A stretch of 64,000 bases of DNA. Origin: UBA964 sp031382085. GTDB taxonomy: Bacteria; Pseudomonadota; Gammaproteobacteria; Steroidobacterales; Steroidobacteraceae. The DNA is taken from contig JANMYM010000056.1 of NCBI GenBank assembly GCA_031382085.1, forward strand, positions 22,562-86,561, given 5' to 3'. The notes under the pieces were generated by a model. That model searched no databases. It was given only the letters and a program-made list of their open reading frames with translations, and was not told where the DNA came from. The position numbers were made by a program, and so were the translations under genes. This document shows, piece by piece, positions 33,481-42,517 of this stretch; position 1 is the stretch's first letter; each line of letters begins with the position of its first letter.

Positions 33481-34437
33481 TCAGTGAAGTCCCAGGCGGC
33501 GCGCGTGGCGCGCGCCGTAGCTGATGATGTAACTCGCACCAGCGCGGCGAAAAACCTGCCAGGATTCCAGCAGCATCGCATCGAAATCGCCCAGACCCTC
33601 GCGCGCGAGCAGGGTGAGCGATGCGTACTCGCCGCTGACCTGATATGCGCCCACCGGCTTTTGGGTCGCCGCCGCGATCGGTGCTAACAAATCGATGGAA
33701 CTCATGCCGGGCTTGACCATCAGCAGGTCAGCGCCTTCCTCGGCGCAGCGCTGGCTCGCGGCCAATGCGTCGCGGCGCGAGCGTACGTCGAGTTGGTAGG
33801 AGCGCCGATTGCCGTGCTGCGGATTTGACTGTGCAGCGGCCCGAAAGGGGCCGTAGAAATTGCTGGCGAATTTGCTGCTGTAACTCATAATGGGTACGAT
33901 TTCGTGTCCCTGCGCGTCCAGCTGCGAGCGTAGCCAGGCGACGCGGCCGTCATTCATGTCGCTCGGGCTGATGCCATCGGCGCCCGCATCTGCGTAAATC
34001 AGCGCCAGGCCAGCCAATTCCTGCAGTGTTGCCGCCAGATCCTGTTTGCCGGCGTCATCGAAAACGCAGCAGTGTCCTGTGTGGGTGAAGCTGCAGAGGC
34101 AGGTGTCGACCCACAGGCTTGCGGTATCGCCGCAACGCTCGCGTATTTGCGCAATGCTCCTGGTGGTGAATTCGGCGCTAAACGCCTTCACGCTCTTGGC
34201 GGCGGGCACGGGGAACAGCAGAAAATGCCGCACGCCTGCGGCCAGGTCCGCATCCACCTGCTGTAGTAGTGAGGCTTCGTTGTGCGTTTTATTGCCTAAC
34301 AAACCCGGGATCGCACTCGCGTGGCTGGCGGCGGTGCTCAGAAACAGCGGCTGGATCAATTGGGCGGCGCCGAAGCCGGTCTCCGCCACCAGATCGCGTA
34401 ACGCCGTTGTCCGGCGTAACCGTTGCAGGCGTTTCAT
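33481..34437 (-). CDS. hemB: Delta-aminolevulinic acid dehydratase (porphobilinogen synthase)
   Basis: A 318-residue enzyme that joins two ALA molecules into porphobilinogen. Both Schiff-base lysines are present: K189 in SYSSKFASNFYGPFR and K242 in LLMVKPGM. The zinc-binding cysteines appear as C113-x-C115 and C123 in DTCLCSFTHTGHC. The C-terminal GAYQVSGEY is also conserved. It is more diverged than usual housekeeping HemB (for example HCC where HCG is common). The start overlaps the end of hemC by four bases and the end is one base from hemA, so it is a translationally coupled operon member. A housekeeping copy probably exists elsewhere. Confidence 0.9.
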   Translation of the reverse strand: MKRLQRLRRTTALRDLVAETGFGAAQLIQPLFLSTAASHASAIPGLLGNKTHNEASLLQQVDADLAAGVRHFLLFPVPAAKSVKAFSAEFTTRSIAQIRERCGDTASLWVDTCLCSFTHTGHCCVFDDAGKQDLAATLQELAGLALIYADAGADGISPSDMNDGRVAWLRSQLDAQGHEIVPIMSYSSKFASNFYGPFRAAAQSNPQHGNRRSYQLDVRSRRDALAASQRCAEEGADLLMVKPGMSSIDLLAPIAAATQKPVGAYQVSGEYASLTLLAREGLGDFDAMLLESWQVFRRAGASYIISYGARHARRLGLH

Positions 34438-35966
34438 GCCAGTAGCTCTTCGCGGAAGTGCCGGGCACTCAGGAAGGGGCGCACATGCTCCGGACCTAAC
34501 AGCTCACACGCGATGCGGTAGGTGTTGCCGGGGCCGCAGCCATGCCAGGCCCCCATCAGCGACGGAAAGGCTTGCAGATACTCCCGCAGCTGCGTGCCGC
34601 TGTGCCAGAAAAAATGCGAATGGGCGCTGACGTTCGCCACGGCCTGGCGTCGCAGGGAACGGTAGGTCGGCAGCAGCTGCGCACGATCGGTCAAGAAACC
34701 GTTTTCATGAGAGAGTTTCAGCCACCGGGATATGTGGGGATACCAGGCGCGGATGGCGCTCGCGCCGGTCTCGCCCAAGGACTCATCGCTGCCCGTGACC
34801 CAGACGCCGCGCGCGGCCAGTTTGCGCCAGGTGGTGAGGCCCGCCGTCCAGACGATGGTGCGTTCGTCCATGGTGCTGTCGATCGGCAGCGCCTCGGCTC
34901 TGGCGATTAGCAGGCCGCTGTCGGCACCAAAGTGCGTGGCGGTGCTAACAGTGGCGAGTCGCGTACGTACCGCGGATTCCGGCGGCTCGCCGCACCAGAT
35001 CGCGCCTGGATCCCGCGGTCGCGGCAGCGCAGTTCCGAAGCGGTAAAGCCGGGCGCGTTGTGCAGGCTCGTCCGGCCAACTGCCGCGGATGAATTCCACG
35101 TCGCCGAAGTCGAATCGCAAGCGCGTCAAGCCCAGCGGTTCGTCGTCGCCGTAGCGACGCGCGATGGATCTCTCGGCGCAGACCAGATCGAATGTGTCTG
35201 CATGGTTGAGCGCGCGCCACAAATCCAGATGCGGCGTGCGCACAGGGACTTCAACCGCCAGCGCACCCTGCGCTGGCGCTGCGGGGCAATAGAGCAGGGG
35301 CAAGACCATCGCGCGGCAGGCGGTCATGGCCTGCCGGACGATGGACTGAGTCCTGAGCAGGGAGGTTTCTGAATCGCAAGCGGTATCCGCAATCGCAAGG
35401 GCAGGTGTCTCGATGAGCCGATCAAGTGCGGCTTTTGCGATCACCAGGGCGTCGCCATCACCGCGCAATAGTTTGCGCAGCCGGGTTTCGATGTCGCCAC
35501 GCACCGGTGAAAACGAAATATTGACCGGTTTCACTGGGAGAGCCCAGTCCAGGAATTCCTCCAGATGGTGACGCCGCCGTGCCGACGAACTCAGGATCCT
35601 GAGACCCTGGGTGACCGCGGACCCTAACGAATCTCGCCGTACCAACAAGACGTCGCGCGCATCGGCGCGCGGCAGCGTGGCTGCGACAACCGTGCGGTCG
35701 CGCTCCCGATACGGCAGGTCTTTCCAGGAATGTACCGCAAGATCGATATCGCCCTGCTCCAGCAGGACGCCCAGGTCGTTGCTGAACCCGCCTCGTGCCG
35801 TGATGAGTCCGGCGTCAGGTTCGGAGCTCCGGTCGCCACTGACTTCGATAAAACGGTATTCGATCCTGACAGCGGGGTCGATGCGTTGCAGCTCAGCACC
35901 TACCTGGTGCGCCTGCACCCGCGCCAGCGCGCTACGCCGTGAACCCAGTCGCAGCAGGCGGCTCAT
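34434..35966 (-). CDS. hemC: HemC-like porphobilinogen deaminase with C-terminal HemD-like extension
   Basis: A 510-residue protein. Residues 1-300 follow HemC: LRLGSRRSALARVQAHQV at the start, HSWKDLP (79-85; HSMKDxP in typical enzymes), SSSARRR, VRGDIETRLRKL, and PAAPAQGALAVEV. The third domain begins ERSIARRYGDDEPLG, where HemC normally has an LEGGCQVP-type loop. The cysteine that carries the dipyrromethane cofactor is therefore missing. Residues about 330-510 look like a uroporphyrinogen-III synthase domain (FFWHSGTQLREYL, CGPGNTYRIACELLG), but weakly. HemC-HemD fusions are known in Leptospira. It should supply uroporphyrinogen III to CysG, if active. Both ends overlap neighbours by ATGA. 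Confidence 0.75.
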   Translation of the reverse strand: MSRLLRLGSRRSALARVQAHQVGAELQRIDPAVRIEYRFIEVSGDRSSEPDAGLITARGGFSNDLGVLLEQGDIDLAVHSWKDLPYRERDRTVVAATLPRADARDVLLVRRDSLGSAVTQGLRILSSSARRRHHLEEFLDWALPVKPVNISFSPVRGDIETRLRKLLRGDGDALVIAKAALDRLIETPALAIADTACDSETSLLRTQSIVRQAMTACRAMVLPLLYCPAAPAQGALAVEVPVRTPHLDLWRALNHADTFDLVCAERSIARRYGDDEPLGLTRLRFDFGDVEFIRGSWPDEPAQRARLYRFGTALPRPRDPGAIWCGEPPESAVRTRLATVSTATHFGADSGLLIARAEALPIDSTMDERTIVWTAGLTTWRKLAARGVWVTGSDESLGETGASAIRAWYPHISRWLKLSHENGFLTDRAQLLPTYRSLRRQAVANVSAHSHFFWHSGTQLREYLQAFPSLMGAWHGCGPGNTYRIACELLGPEHVRPFLSARHFREELLA

Positions 35967-37363
35967 GCGGCGACGTCCGATGCGCCAGCCCTTGTCAGTT
36001 TGGCGTTAGCAGCGACCTCGCCAATGACCAGGATGCTGGGTGAGCCGATGCGCAGGGTCTGAACAAGTTCGACCACCGTATTCAGTGTGCTGCCGACGAC
36101 TCGTTGTGCCGGCAAGGATAGATTTTCAACCACGGCCACCGGCATGCTGCCGCGCATGCCGAAGTGCAGCAGTCGTTCGCGAATCAGCGGCAGCGAGGCG
36201 GCGGCCATATAGATGACCAGCGTTTCCTTGGATGTCGCCCAGGCCTGCCAATCCGGCGCCGGCGCGTTCGCAGCGCGTTGCGCGGTCAGCAGTCGCACTC
36301 CCGCGACACTGCCACGATTCGTAAGTGGAATGCCGGCCAGACCCAGCGCCAGTGCGGCCGTGATTCCAGGCACGACGTCGACCTCGATGCCAGCCTGGCG
36401 AAGGACAGCCATTTCTTCGCTGCCTCGGCCAAAAACGAAAGAATCGCCGCCCTTGAGCCTCACGACATGAAGTCCAGCCGCCGCCTTTGCTAACAAAAGA
36501 GCATGGATGTGATCCTGGGAGGCGCTCGGGCCGCCGCCCAGCTTGCCAACGTCAATCAGGTCGGCATCGCGTCGCGCCAGTGCGAGGATGGCCGGCGGGA
36601 CCAACCGGTCGTGCAGAATCACATCGGCGCGTTGCAGCGCCTGCAGGGCCTTGAGTGTCAGGAGGCCTGGGTCGCCGGGGCCGGCGCCAACCAGCGTCAC
36701 ATGGCCCACCGCAGTGCTCGCGGTCGGTGCCGCAGCGTCCACCACGTTGCGCAAAATAGTCTCCGCCGAATCATGCTGGCCGTTCGCCACCAGCCGTGGC
36801 AATTCGCCATCCAGCAGGTGCTCCATGGCCTGGCGCCGCGCATCGGGTTGTGGCCAGCGGGCTCGCAGGCGAGGGCGCCAGGTTGCCAGTAAATTTGCCA
36901 GCGTGCCTAACGAGGGTTCGAGCAGCGCCTCCAGCCTGGCACGCAGTCTCCGTGCTAACACGGGCGAAGCGCCGCCCGTGGAGATGGCCACGATCACCGG
37001 AGAGCGGTCGACAATGCTGGGTACGATGGCGCTCGACAGTTCCGCATCGTCGACCACATTCACCCAGATGCCGCGCGCTCGGGCGGCCGCGGCCACGTCC
37101 GCATTGACCGTCTGCAAGCCTGTGGCCGCGATCACCAGCCTGGCGTTCGACAGGTGATCCGGATGAAAGGACGCGCTGACATGCTGCAACAGGCCCAGAT
37201 TGACGGCGTTGTGCAGCCCGGCGTCGGTCAGCCGCGGCGCGACCACGGTTATGGCCGCGCTGGCGCTGCGCAGCAGGCGATATTTGCGGGCCGCAATCGG
37301 CCCACCGCCGACGATCAGGACGGCTACCTCCCGCAGGTCGAGAAAGAGTGGCAGTCGGTCCAC
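35963..37363 (-). CDS. cysG: Siroheme synthase (uroporphyrinogen-III methyltransferase/precorrin-2 dehydrogenase/ferrochelatase)
   Basis: A 466-residue trifunctional enzyme, close to the 457 of E. coli CysG. The N-terminal dehydrogenase/chelatase starts LPLFLDLREVAVLIVGGGPIA with an NAD-binding loop. The C-terminal methyltransferase has VGAGPGDPGLLTLKAL (about 271-286), GKLGGGPSASQ, VVRLKGGDSFVFGRG and a VVPGITAA motif. It makes siroheme, the cofactor of the CysI subunit encoded two genes upstream. The frame is open further upstream, but GTG at 37363 gives the normal CysG N-terminus. It lies 23 bases after cysH and overlaps hemC by four bases. Confidence 0.93.
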   Translation of the reverse strand: MDRLPLFLDLREVAVLIVGGGPIAARKYRLLRSASAAITVVAPRLTDAGLHNAVNLGLLQHVSASFHPDHLSNARLVIAATGLQTVNADVAAAARARGIWVNVVDDAELSSAIVPSIVDRSPVIVAISTGGASPVLARRLRARLEALLEPSLGTLANLLATWRPRLRARWPQPDARRQAMEHLLDGELPRLVANGQHDSAETILRNVVDAAAPTASTAVGHVTLVGAGPGDPGLLTLKALQALQRADVILHDRLVPPAILALARRDADLIDVGKLGGGPSASQDHIHALLLAKAAAGLHVVRLKGGDSFVFGRGSEEMAVLRQAGIEVDVVPGITAALALGLAGIPLTNRGSVAGVRLLTAQRAANAPAPDWQAWATSKETLVIYMAAASLPLIRERLLHFGMRGSMPVAVVENLSLPAQRVVGSTLNTVVELVQTLRIGSPSILVIGEVAANAKLTRAGASDVAA

Positions 37364-37386
37364 AAAAATACCGCCGCTGCTGCCTG

Positions 37387-38121
37387 TTAGCCGGCGAGGC
37401 CATGCAGGCCGCACTCGCGCTTGAGCCCGAAAAAGCGCGTGCCCTCGAGACTGCCGGCTTGCTGCAGCGAGCGTGTGGTATGCCAGTCGCCGATCGACAC
37501 ATAGCCCTGGTCCCACAACGGGTGATAGGAGAGACGATGCTGTTTGAGATAACGCCCGACATCACGATCCGACCAGTCTGCAATGGGTTGGACCTTGAAG
37601 CGTCCGTCCACGAAATCAACGAACGGAATGGCGGCTCGGCTGTTAGATTGCGAGCGACGCAGACCCGCGATCCAGGTCTCCGCGTCCTGCTCCTTGAGCG
37701 CGCGTCGTAGCGGTTCTGCCTTGGCGATTTCGCCATACAGTTCAAGGCCTTCGATACCCTGTTCCCAGAGTTTGCCGTGCCGTGCCTCGAGCCAGGTGGG
37801 TGATATGGCCGGTCTGACGACGTGCAGATTGAGTCCGAGGCGCAGGGACAATGTGTCGACAAACTGATAGGTCTCTGGGAACAGGTACCCGGTGTCGACC
37901 AGAATGACTGGAATCTTCGGTGCCAGTCGCGTGACCAGGTGCAATGAGACTGCCGCCTGCGCGCCAAAGCTGGACGAGAGCACGTGGGCGCCGGGCAGAT
38001 TCTGCAGCGCGAATTCGACCCGCTGCTCGGCGCTGCGCTCCGCCAGGGCGACATCGATCGCTAACAAGGCGGCGGTTTCGCCGCGGCCCGCGGCCGCGAT
38101 CAAATGAGCTGCGATCGCCAT
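37387..38121 (-). CDS. cysH: Phosphoadenylyl-sulfate (PAPS) reductase
   Basis: A 244-residue enzyme that reduces PAPS to sulfite with thioredoxin. Conserved segments are LSSSFGAQAAVSLHLV (nucleotide loop), VDTGYLFPETY, WIAGLRRSQSNSRA and the terminal catalytic cysteine in KRECGLHG. The extra cysteine pairs that bind 4Fe-4S in APS reductases are absent, so PAPS is the expected substrate and an APS kinase must be encoded elsewhere. The gene overlaps the end of cysI by 22 bases, so they are translated from one message. Its TAA stop is part of a TGTTAG core. Confidence 0.93.
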   Translation of the reverse strand: MAIAAHLIAAAGRGETAALLAIDVALAERSAEQRVEFALQNLPGAHVLSSSFGAQAAVSLHLVTRLAPKIPVILVDTGYLFPETYQFVDTLSLRLGLNLHVVRPAISPTWLEARHGKLWEQGIEGLELYGEIAKAEPLRRALKEQDAETWIAGLRRSQSNSRAAIPFVDFVDGRFKVQPIADWSDRDVGRYLKQHRLSYHPLWDQGYVSIGDWHTTRSLQQAGSLEGTRFFGLKRECGLHGLAG

Positions 38122-39773
38122 AAGAAATCTCCAAATCTTTCCTGAGCCAGTCTTTCGGTCGCAAAACGCGCGAATAGCGGATCGAGCGCGGCAAAGACGG
38201 CCGCCTCATCGAGATTTTCCCGATACAGTTTGTTCAGCCTTTGACCGGCCGCGTCGCCACCCAGATGCAGGTTGTAGCGGCCCGGCGCCTTGCCAACCAG
38301 CGCGACTTCGGCAAGATAGGGTCGGGCACAACCGTTCGGGCAGCCGGTAATTCGCACGCCTAACGCAATGCCATCGAGTCTGTGCGCGTGCAGTCGAGCT
38401 TCGATTTCGCTGACCAGCGCCGGCAGGTAGCGTTCCGCTTCGGCCATGGCGAGCGGGCAGGTGGGCAGGGCCACGCAGGCCAGCGCGTCGAGGCGGACTG
38501 GCGACGCCGTCTCGTGCAGCGACAGCGCATGCTGCTTGATCAGCGATTCAATGGCCGGGCGTGCACTGGCGGAAATGCCGGCGACAATCAGGTTTTGATT
38601 GGGTGTCAGACGGAACGTGCCGGTGTGGACCGACGCGATCGCGCGCAATCCTGATCTCCAGGGTGCTCCGACACGATCGGCAATGCGGCCGGAGGGAATG
38701 CGCAGTGTCAGTGCCAAGCTGCCATCAATACTTTGGGTCCAGCCAAAGCGATCGCCGTTGCTCAAGAAACTGACCGGCCGCGCCGGCTGGAATTGGCTGC
38801 CCGCGCGGCGCTCGACCTCGGCACGAAATTCGTCAAGCCCCAGGGTTTCGATGGTGTACTTGAGCCGCGCGTGTTTGCGGTTGCTGCGATCGCCGCGGTC
38901 GCGCTGCGTCGTCACGACCGCTTCCGCCACGGCTAACAGCTGGTCCGGCGTAATGAAGCCCAGGATATCCGCGAGGCGCGGGTAGGTGGCCGCATCGCCG
39001 TGGGTCGCGCCCAGGCCACCGCCCGCCGTGACGTTGAAACCGTCCAGGATTGTGCTGTTAGCATCCGCCGCTATCGCAATGAATCCCAGATCCTGCGCAA
39101 ATACGTCGACGTCGTTGACCGGCGGGACCACAAATGCGGCCTTGAACTTGCGCGGCAGATAGGTGGGTCCGTAGATCGGTTCCTGCTCGCCGCCTGCGAC
39201 CGGTGCCCCGTCCAGCCAGATTTCGTGATACGCGCGTGTGCGCGGCAGCAGGTGTTCGGAGAGCCTGACGGCCCAGTCATGGACAACCGCATGCAGTTGC
39301 GAGGCCAGAGGATTTGCGCTGGCTAACACATTGCGATTGACATCGCCGCAGGCTGCAATCGTGTCGATCAGCACTGCATTCATCGCGGCAATGGTCGGTT
39401 TCAGGTCACGCTTGATGACGCCGTGAAGCTGAAAGGCCTGGCGCGTGGTTAACCGCAGACTGCCGTTGGCAAAACGGGTCGCCAGATCGTCGAGCGCCAG
39501 CCACTGCCGCGGTGTGCAGACGCCACCGGGAAGGCGCGTGCGGATCATGAAGCTGTAGGCCGGTTCCAGCTTCTGCAGGCGGCGTTCTTCGCGGATGTCG
39601 CGGTCATCCTGCTGGTAGCTGCCGTGCAGCTTGATCAGATGGGTGTCGGCCTCCGCAAGTCCGCCCGTGGCGGGGTCCAGCAGGCTTTGGGCGATGCTGC
39701 CGCGCAGGAAGCGGCTGTCCGCTTTCACTTTCTCGATAGGACTCGGCGGGGCCGTGGGGTCGGCAGTGGTCAT
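38100..39773 (-). CDS. cysI: Sulfite reductase hemoprotein beta subunit
   Basis: A 557-residue protein carrying siroheme and a 4Fe-4S cluster; it reduces sulfite to sulfide with six electrons from CysJ. The cluster and siroheme ligands are in CVALPTCPLAMAEAER and TGCPNGCARPY (C-x5-C and C-x3-C). The N-terminal half has KLHGSYQQDDRD and RLTTRQAFQLHG, both conserved in the family. The length fits E. coli CysI (570). Its ATG is five bases after the cysJ stop. Its product uses the siroheme made by the downstream genes. Confidence 0.95.
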   Translation of the reverse strand: MTTADPTAPPSPIEKVKADSRFLRGSIAQSLLDPATGGLAEADTHLIKLHGSYQQDDRDIREERRLQKLEPAYSFMIRTRLPGGVCTPRQWLALDDLATRFANGSLRLTTRQAFQLHGVIKRDLKPTIAAMNAVLIDTIAACGDVNRNVLASANPLASQLHAVVHDWAVRLSEHLLPRTRAYHEIWLDGAPVAGGEQEPIYGPTYLPRKFKAAFVVPPVNDVDVFAQDLGFIAIAADANSTILDGFNVTAGGGLGATHGDAATYPRLADILGFITPDQLLAVAEAVVTTQRDRGDRSNRKHARLKYTIETLGLDEFRAEVERRAGSQFQPARPVSFLSNGDRFGWTQSIDGSLALTLRIPSGRIADRVGAPWRSGLRAIASVHTGTFRLTPNQNLIVAGISASARPAIESLIKQHALSLHETASPVRLDALACVALPTCPLAMAEAERYLPALVSEIEARLHAHRLDGIALGVRITGCPNGCARPYLAEVALVGKAPGRYNLHLGGDAAGQRLNKLYRENLDEAAVFAALDPLFARFATERLAQERFGDFLWRSQLI

Positions 39774-39778
39774 TCGCT

Positions 39779-41596
39779 TCAGTACACGTCGCGAGCGTAA
39801 CGTCGTTCGCTCGCGAGTTCCTTGAGATACTCGTCAGCGGTATCACGCGAACGACCGGTGTGGCGCGTCAGGACATCCAGCAAGGCCTCGTGCACATCCG
39901 GCGCCATGCGCTGCGCATCGCCGCAGACATAGACATGCGCGCCGTTCTCGAGCCAACGCGCGAGTTCAACGCCTTGCGAGCGAATACGATGCTGCACATA
40001 CACTTTCTCCGACTGATCACGCGAGAACGCGACATCGAGCCGCTGCAGCGTGCCGTTACGGCGCGCCTCGAGCCATTCGGCCTGATAGAGAAAATCGCTG
40101 AACCGGTGCCGTGCGCCAAAGAACAGCCAGTGACGGCCGCGCGCGCCGCTCTCGACGCGGTGCTGCAGGAAGGCACGAAACGGCGCGACGCCCGTGCCGG
40201 GCCCGATCATGATGATGTCGCGCGTGGGGTCCGCGGGCAGTCGAAAACGCGGATTCGGCTCGATATAAGCGCGCACCGAAGCTGTCTCGCCACGGCCCGG
40301 TGTCGCCAGGAAATGCGAAGCCGCGCCCAGGCGCTGCTGGCCGTCGCGCAGGTAATCGACTGCTGCAACGGTCAGGTGCAATTCATCGCCGACACTGGCG
40401 CGGCTGGATGCAATGGAATACAGACGCGGTGTCAGTGGGCGCAGCGCACGCACCAGGTCCCCGGCCGACCATCGTGCCGGGAAGCGTTCCAGCACGTCGA
40501 GCGGCTGCCAGTCGCGCAGCAAGCGGCGCAAGGCGTCCGGCTTGCCGTCCGCGTGCAGCTGATTCAATTCACTGTTGTTAGCTCTTTCGGTGTGGGCGTC
40601 GAGGAACGGACGGGCGAGGCGGGTGATTTCCCGATGCTCGGTGAGCCAGCCGCGCAGAGAATATTCTCTGCCGTCGATGGCGATCGGCCTGTCGGGATCG
40701 GCGCCGACAAGTGCAATGACTCGGTCGACAATCTTTGCCGGGTTGTGGTGCCAAAAGCCCACGGCATCGCCGGGTTGATAGGTCAGCCGCCCGTCGGGGG
40801 CGGCGAGTTCCAGATGCGTAACCGGATGATCTGAATTGCGGGCGGTGATGAGCGTGCGGGTCAGGACTTCGGTTGCCACCGGCGCATCGCGGTCCGCGGC
40901 CATTTGCTGCGCCGGCGGCGCTGACAGCATCGCGATATGCGGGCTTTGCAGGCGTTCGCGCGCGATCTCGAGCGCCTTGCCAGACCAGCTCTCCGCGACC
41001 GTCTGATAGTCGACATCGCAGTCGGCGCGATCGGCGCGCCGTGTCGCACCTAAGGCCGCGAGCCGTTCGTCCAGCGCGCGTCCGGTCTCGCAGAATTTTG
41101 GATAACTCGAATCGCCTAACGCCAGCACGGCATAGCTCAATTGTTCGAGCCGCGGCGCCTTGCGGCTGGTTAAAAAATCGACGAACGCCCGCGCATCGTC
41201 CGGTGGATCGCCGTCGCCATGGGTGCTGACGACGAGATACAGGAGTTTTTCGTTAGCAAGGTCGCGCGGCTTGAAATCTGCCACATTGACCAGACGGGCT
41301 GCCAGGCCCTGTGATTCCAGCTGGCGATGCAGCTTTTCGGCGACGCGCCGGCCATTGCCGGTCTGGCTGGCGTAAAGAACGGTGGCCCGCGCAATGGCGG
41401 AAGCGTCGGCGACTGGCTTGCCGCCGGGGTTGTCATTGCCTGCGGCCCGATCGCGTTCTGCCGCCACGCCTGCCAGGAAACCCGACAGGTACCGTAGCGT
41501 ACCGGCATCGAGATTGCGGCTCAGCTCGAGCAGGCTGCTTGTCAGTTTCGAGTCTGCCTGCGGTGCGGGCATCACGGTGGCCGGGGACGCGTTCAT
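39779..41596 (-). CDS. cysJ: Sulfite reductase flavoprotein alpha subunit
   Basis: A 605-residue NADPH-dependent diflavin protein (E. coli CysJ 599). An N-terminal flavodoxin domain (VLYASQTGNGRRVAEKL, STHGDGDPPDDA, LALGDSSYPKFC) binds FMN. An FAD/NADPH module follows with RLYSIASS for FAD, then IGPGTGVAPFRAFLQ and VYVCGDAQRMAPDV for NADPH. It passes electrons from NADPH to CysI. The frame is open upstream to 41743, but the ATG at 41596 gives the normal length. It is the first gene of the operon, so the promoter lies in the gap before the divergent permease. Confidence 0.94.
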   Translation of the reverse strand: MNASPATVMPAPQADSKLTSSLLELSRNLDAGTLRYLSGFLAGVAAERDRAAGNDNPGGKPVADASAIARATVLYASQTGNGRRVAEKLHRQLESQGLAARLVNVADFKPRDLANEKLLYLVVSTHGDGDPPDDARAFVDFLTSRKAPRLEQLSYAVLALGDSSYPKFCETGRALDERLAALGATRRADRADCDVDYQTVAESWSGKALEIARERLQSPHIAMLSAPPAQQMAADRDAPVATEVLTRTLITARNSDHPVTHLELAAPDGRLTYQPGDAVGFWHHNPAKIVDRVIALVGADPDRPIAIDGREYSLRGWLTEHREITRLARPFLDAHTERANNSELNQLHADGKPDALRRLLRDWQPLDVLERFPARWSAGDLVRALRPLTPRLYSIASSRASVGDELHLTVAAVDYLRDGQQRLGAASHFLATPGRGETASVRAYIEPNPRFRLPADPTRDIIMIGPGTGVAPFRAFLQHRVESGARGRHWLFFGARHRFSDFLYQAEWLEARRNGTLQRLDVAFSRDQSEKVYVQHRIRSQGVELARWLENGAHVYVCGDAQRMAPDVHEALLDVLTRHTGRSRDTADEYLKELASERRYARDVY

Positions 41597-41686
41597 GAGC
41601 CCATTATGCGCAGCCAATCTATATACGAAACGTCTTAATAGGGCATTACTTGATACCAAAAACGTATAATACGGCCGACAACAAAG
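41597..41686. promoter_or_regulatory. Divergent promoter region between cysJ and the TauE/SafE gene
   Basis: A 90-base AT-rich gap between two divergent sulfur genes. On the plus strand a perfect TATAAT lies at 41665-41670, with no good -35 element at the usual distance (GGCATT at 41642-41647), so an activator is likely. If transcription starts about seven bases after it, the permease leader is only about 10 bases. On the minus strand the TATATAG-type AT-rich stretch near 41617-41624 could serve cysJ. CysB-like control is the obvious expectation but is not proven by the sequence. Confidence 0.5.
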
Positions 41687-42484
41687 ATGCGAGTCTGGCG
41701 ACCCGTGATCGATACCGTACTGACACTGCTGCTGCAGCCACAAACCTGGGTTTTCCTTGCGATCGGTTTCGTCGCACAGCTTTTCGATGGCGCGATTGGC
41801 ATGGGTTTCGGCGCCATCAGCTCGACCGTTCTGGCGGCCATCGGATTGCCACGCGAAGTGGCCAGTGCGTCAGTCAACGGCGCCAAGATTCTAACGGGTG
41901 CCGCCTCCAGCATCGGCCACATTACCTTGCTCAATGTCGACTGGCGCATGTTGGTCGTGTTAGGTGGGAGCGGCGTGCTGGGTGGTGCGCTGGGTGCGGT
42001 CGTGCTGACGCGGCATGCGGGACCCTGGTTGGGCGTCTTTGTCAGCGCCTACCTGATCGTGGTCGGATTCGTCATCATTTTGCGAGCCCGCGGCATGCCG
42101 CCGCCCACGGTGCCCCATGCCAAGATTGGCACCGTGGGGCTGTTTGGCGGTTTTCTGGAAGCAATGTCCGGCGTCTGGGGGCCTCTGGTCACCAGTAATC
42201 TGGTTGCGGTGGGCGCGAATCCCCGTTATGTCGTCGGCACCGGCAGCATTGCGGAAACCTTTGTTGCCTGCGCCGTGTTCGCCATTCTGGTGCGGCATCT
42301 GGGATTTGAGCAGCTGTCGCTGGCTACCCTGGGTCTGGTCGCCGGCGCTTTGTTAGCTACGCCAATTGCCGCGCGGATCACCCGCGACCTGCCGCGCAAG
42401 CCACTGATGATCGCAGTGGGGGCGTTGGTAATCATTCTGAGCATCATACGTCTGGTGCGGGACCTCGGCGTCCTGGTGGCCTAA
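41687..42484 (+). CDS. TauE/SafE-family sulfur-anion permease
   Basis: A 265-residue protein with about eight transmembrane segments. The first repeat has GFVAQLFDGAIGMGFG (about 27-42) with SASVNGAKI after it. The second repeat has GLFGGFLEAMSGVWGPL, and the two match the TauE/SafE double-repeat architecture. Members export sulfite or sulfoacetate or import sulfate or thiosulfate. Its divergent position beside cysJ suggests a sulfate-uptake or sulfite-protection role. The ATG at 41687 lacks a clear ribosome site; a GTG at 41705 is possible. The stop codon overlaps a CTAACAA motif (42481-42487). Confidence 0.88.
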   Translation: MRVWRPVIDTVLTLLLQPQTWVFLAIGFVAQLFDGAIGMGFGAISSTVLAAIGLPREVASASVNGAKILTGAASSIGHITLLNVDWRMLVVLGGSGVLGGALGAVVLTRHAGPWLGVFVSAYLIVVGFVIILRARGMPPPTVPHAKIGTVGLFGGFLEAMSGVWGPLVTSNLVAVGANPRYVVGTGSIAETFVACAVFAILVRHLGFEQLSLATLGLVAGALLATPIAARITRDLPRKPLMIAVGALVIILSIIRLVRDLGVLVA

Positions 42485-42517
42485 CAAATCCGCGGGCCGG
42501 TTGAGCTGCGCTCCGGT

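Noticed and set aside
36771..38054. 427-codon minus-strand frame over cysG/cysH
   Set aside because: Out of frame with clear CysG and CysH proteins; the product is low in complexity and rich in arginine and serine.
41650..41670. TTGATA and TATAAT as a classical promoter
   Set aside because: The spacing is only nine bases, too short for sigma-70. Only the -10 element was kept as a candidate.
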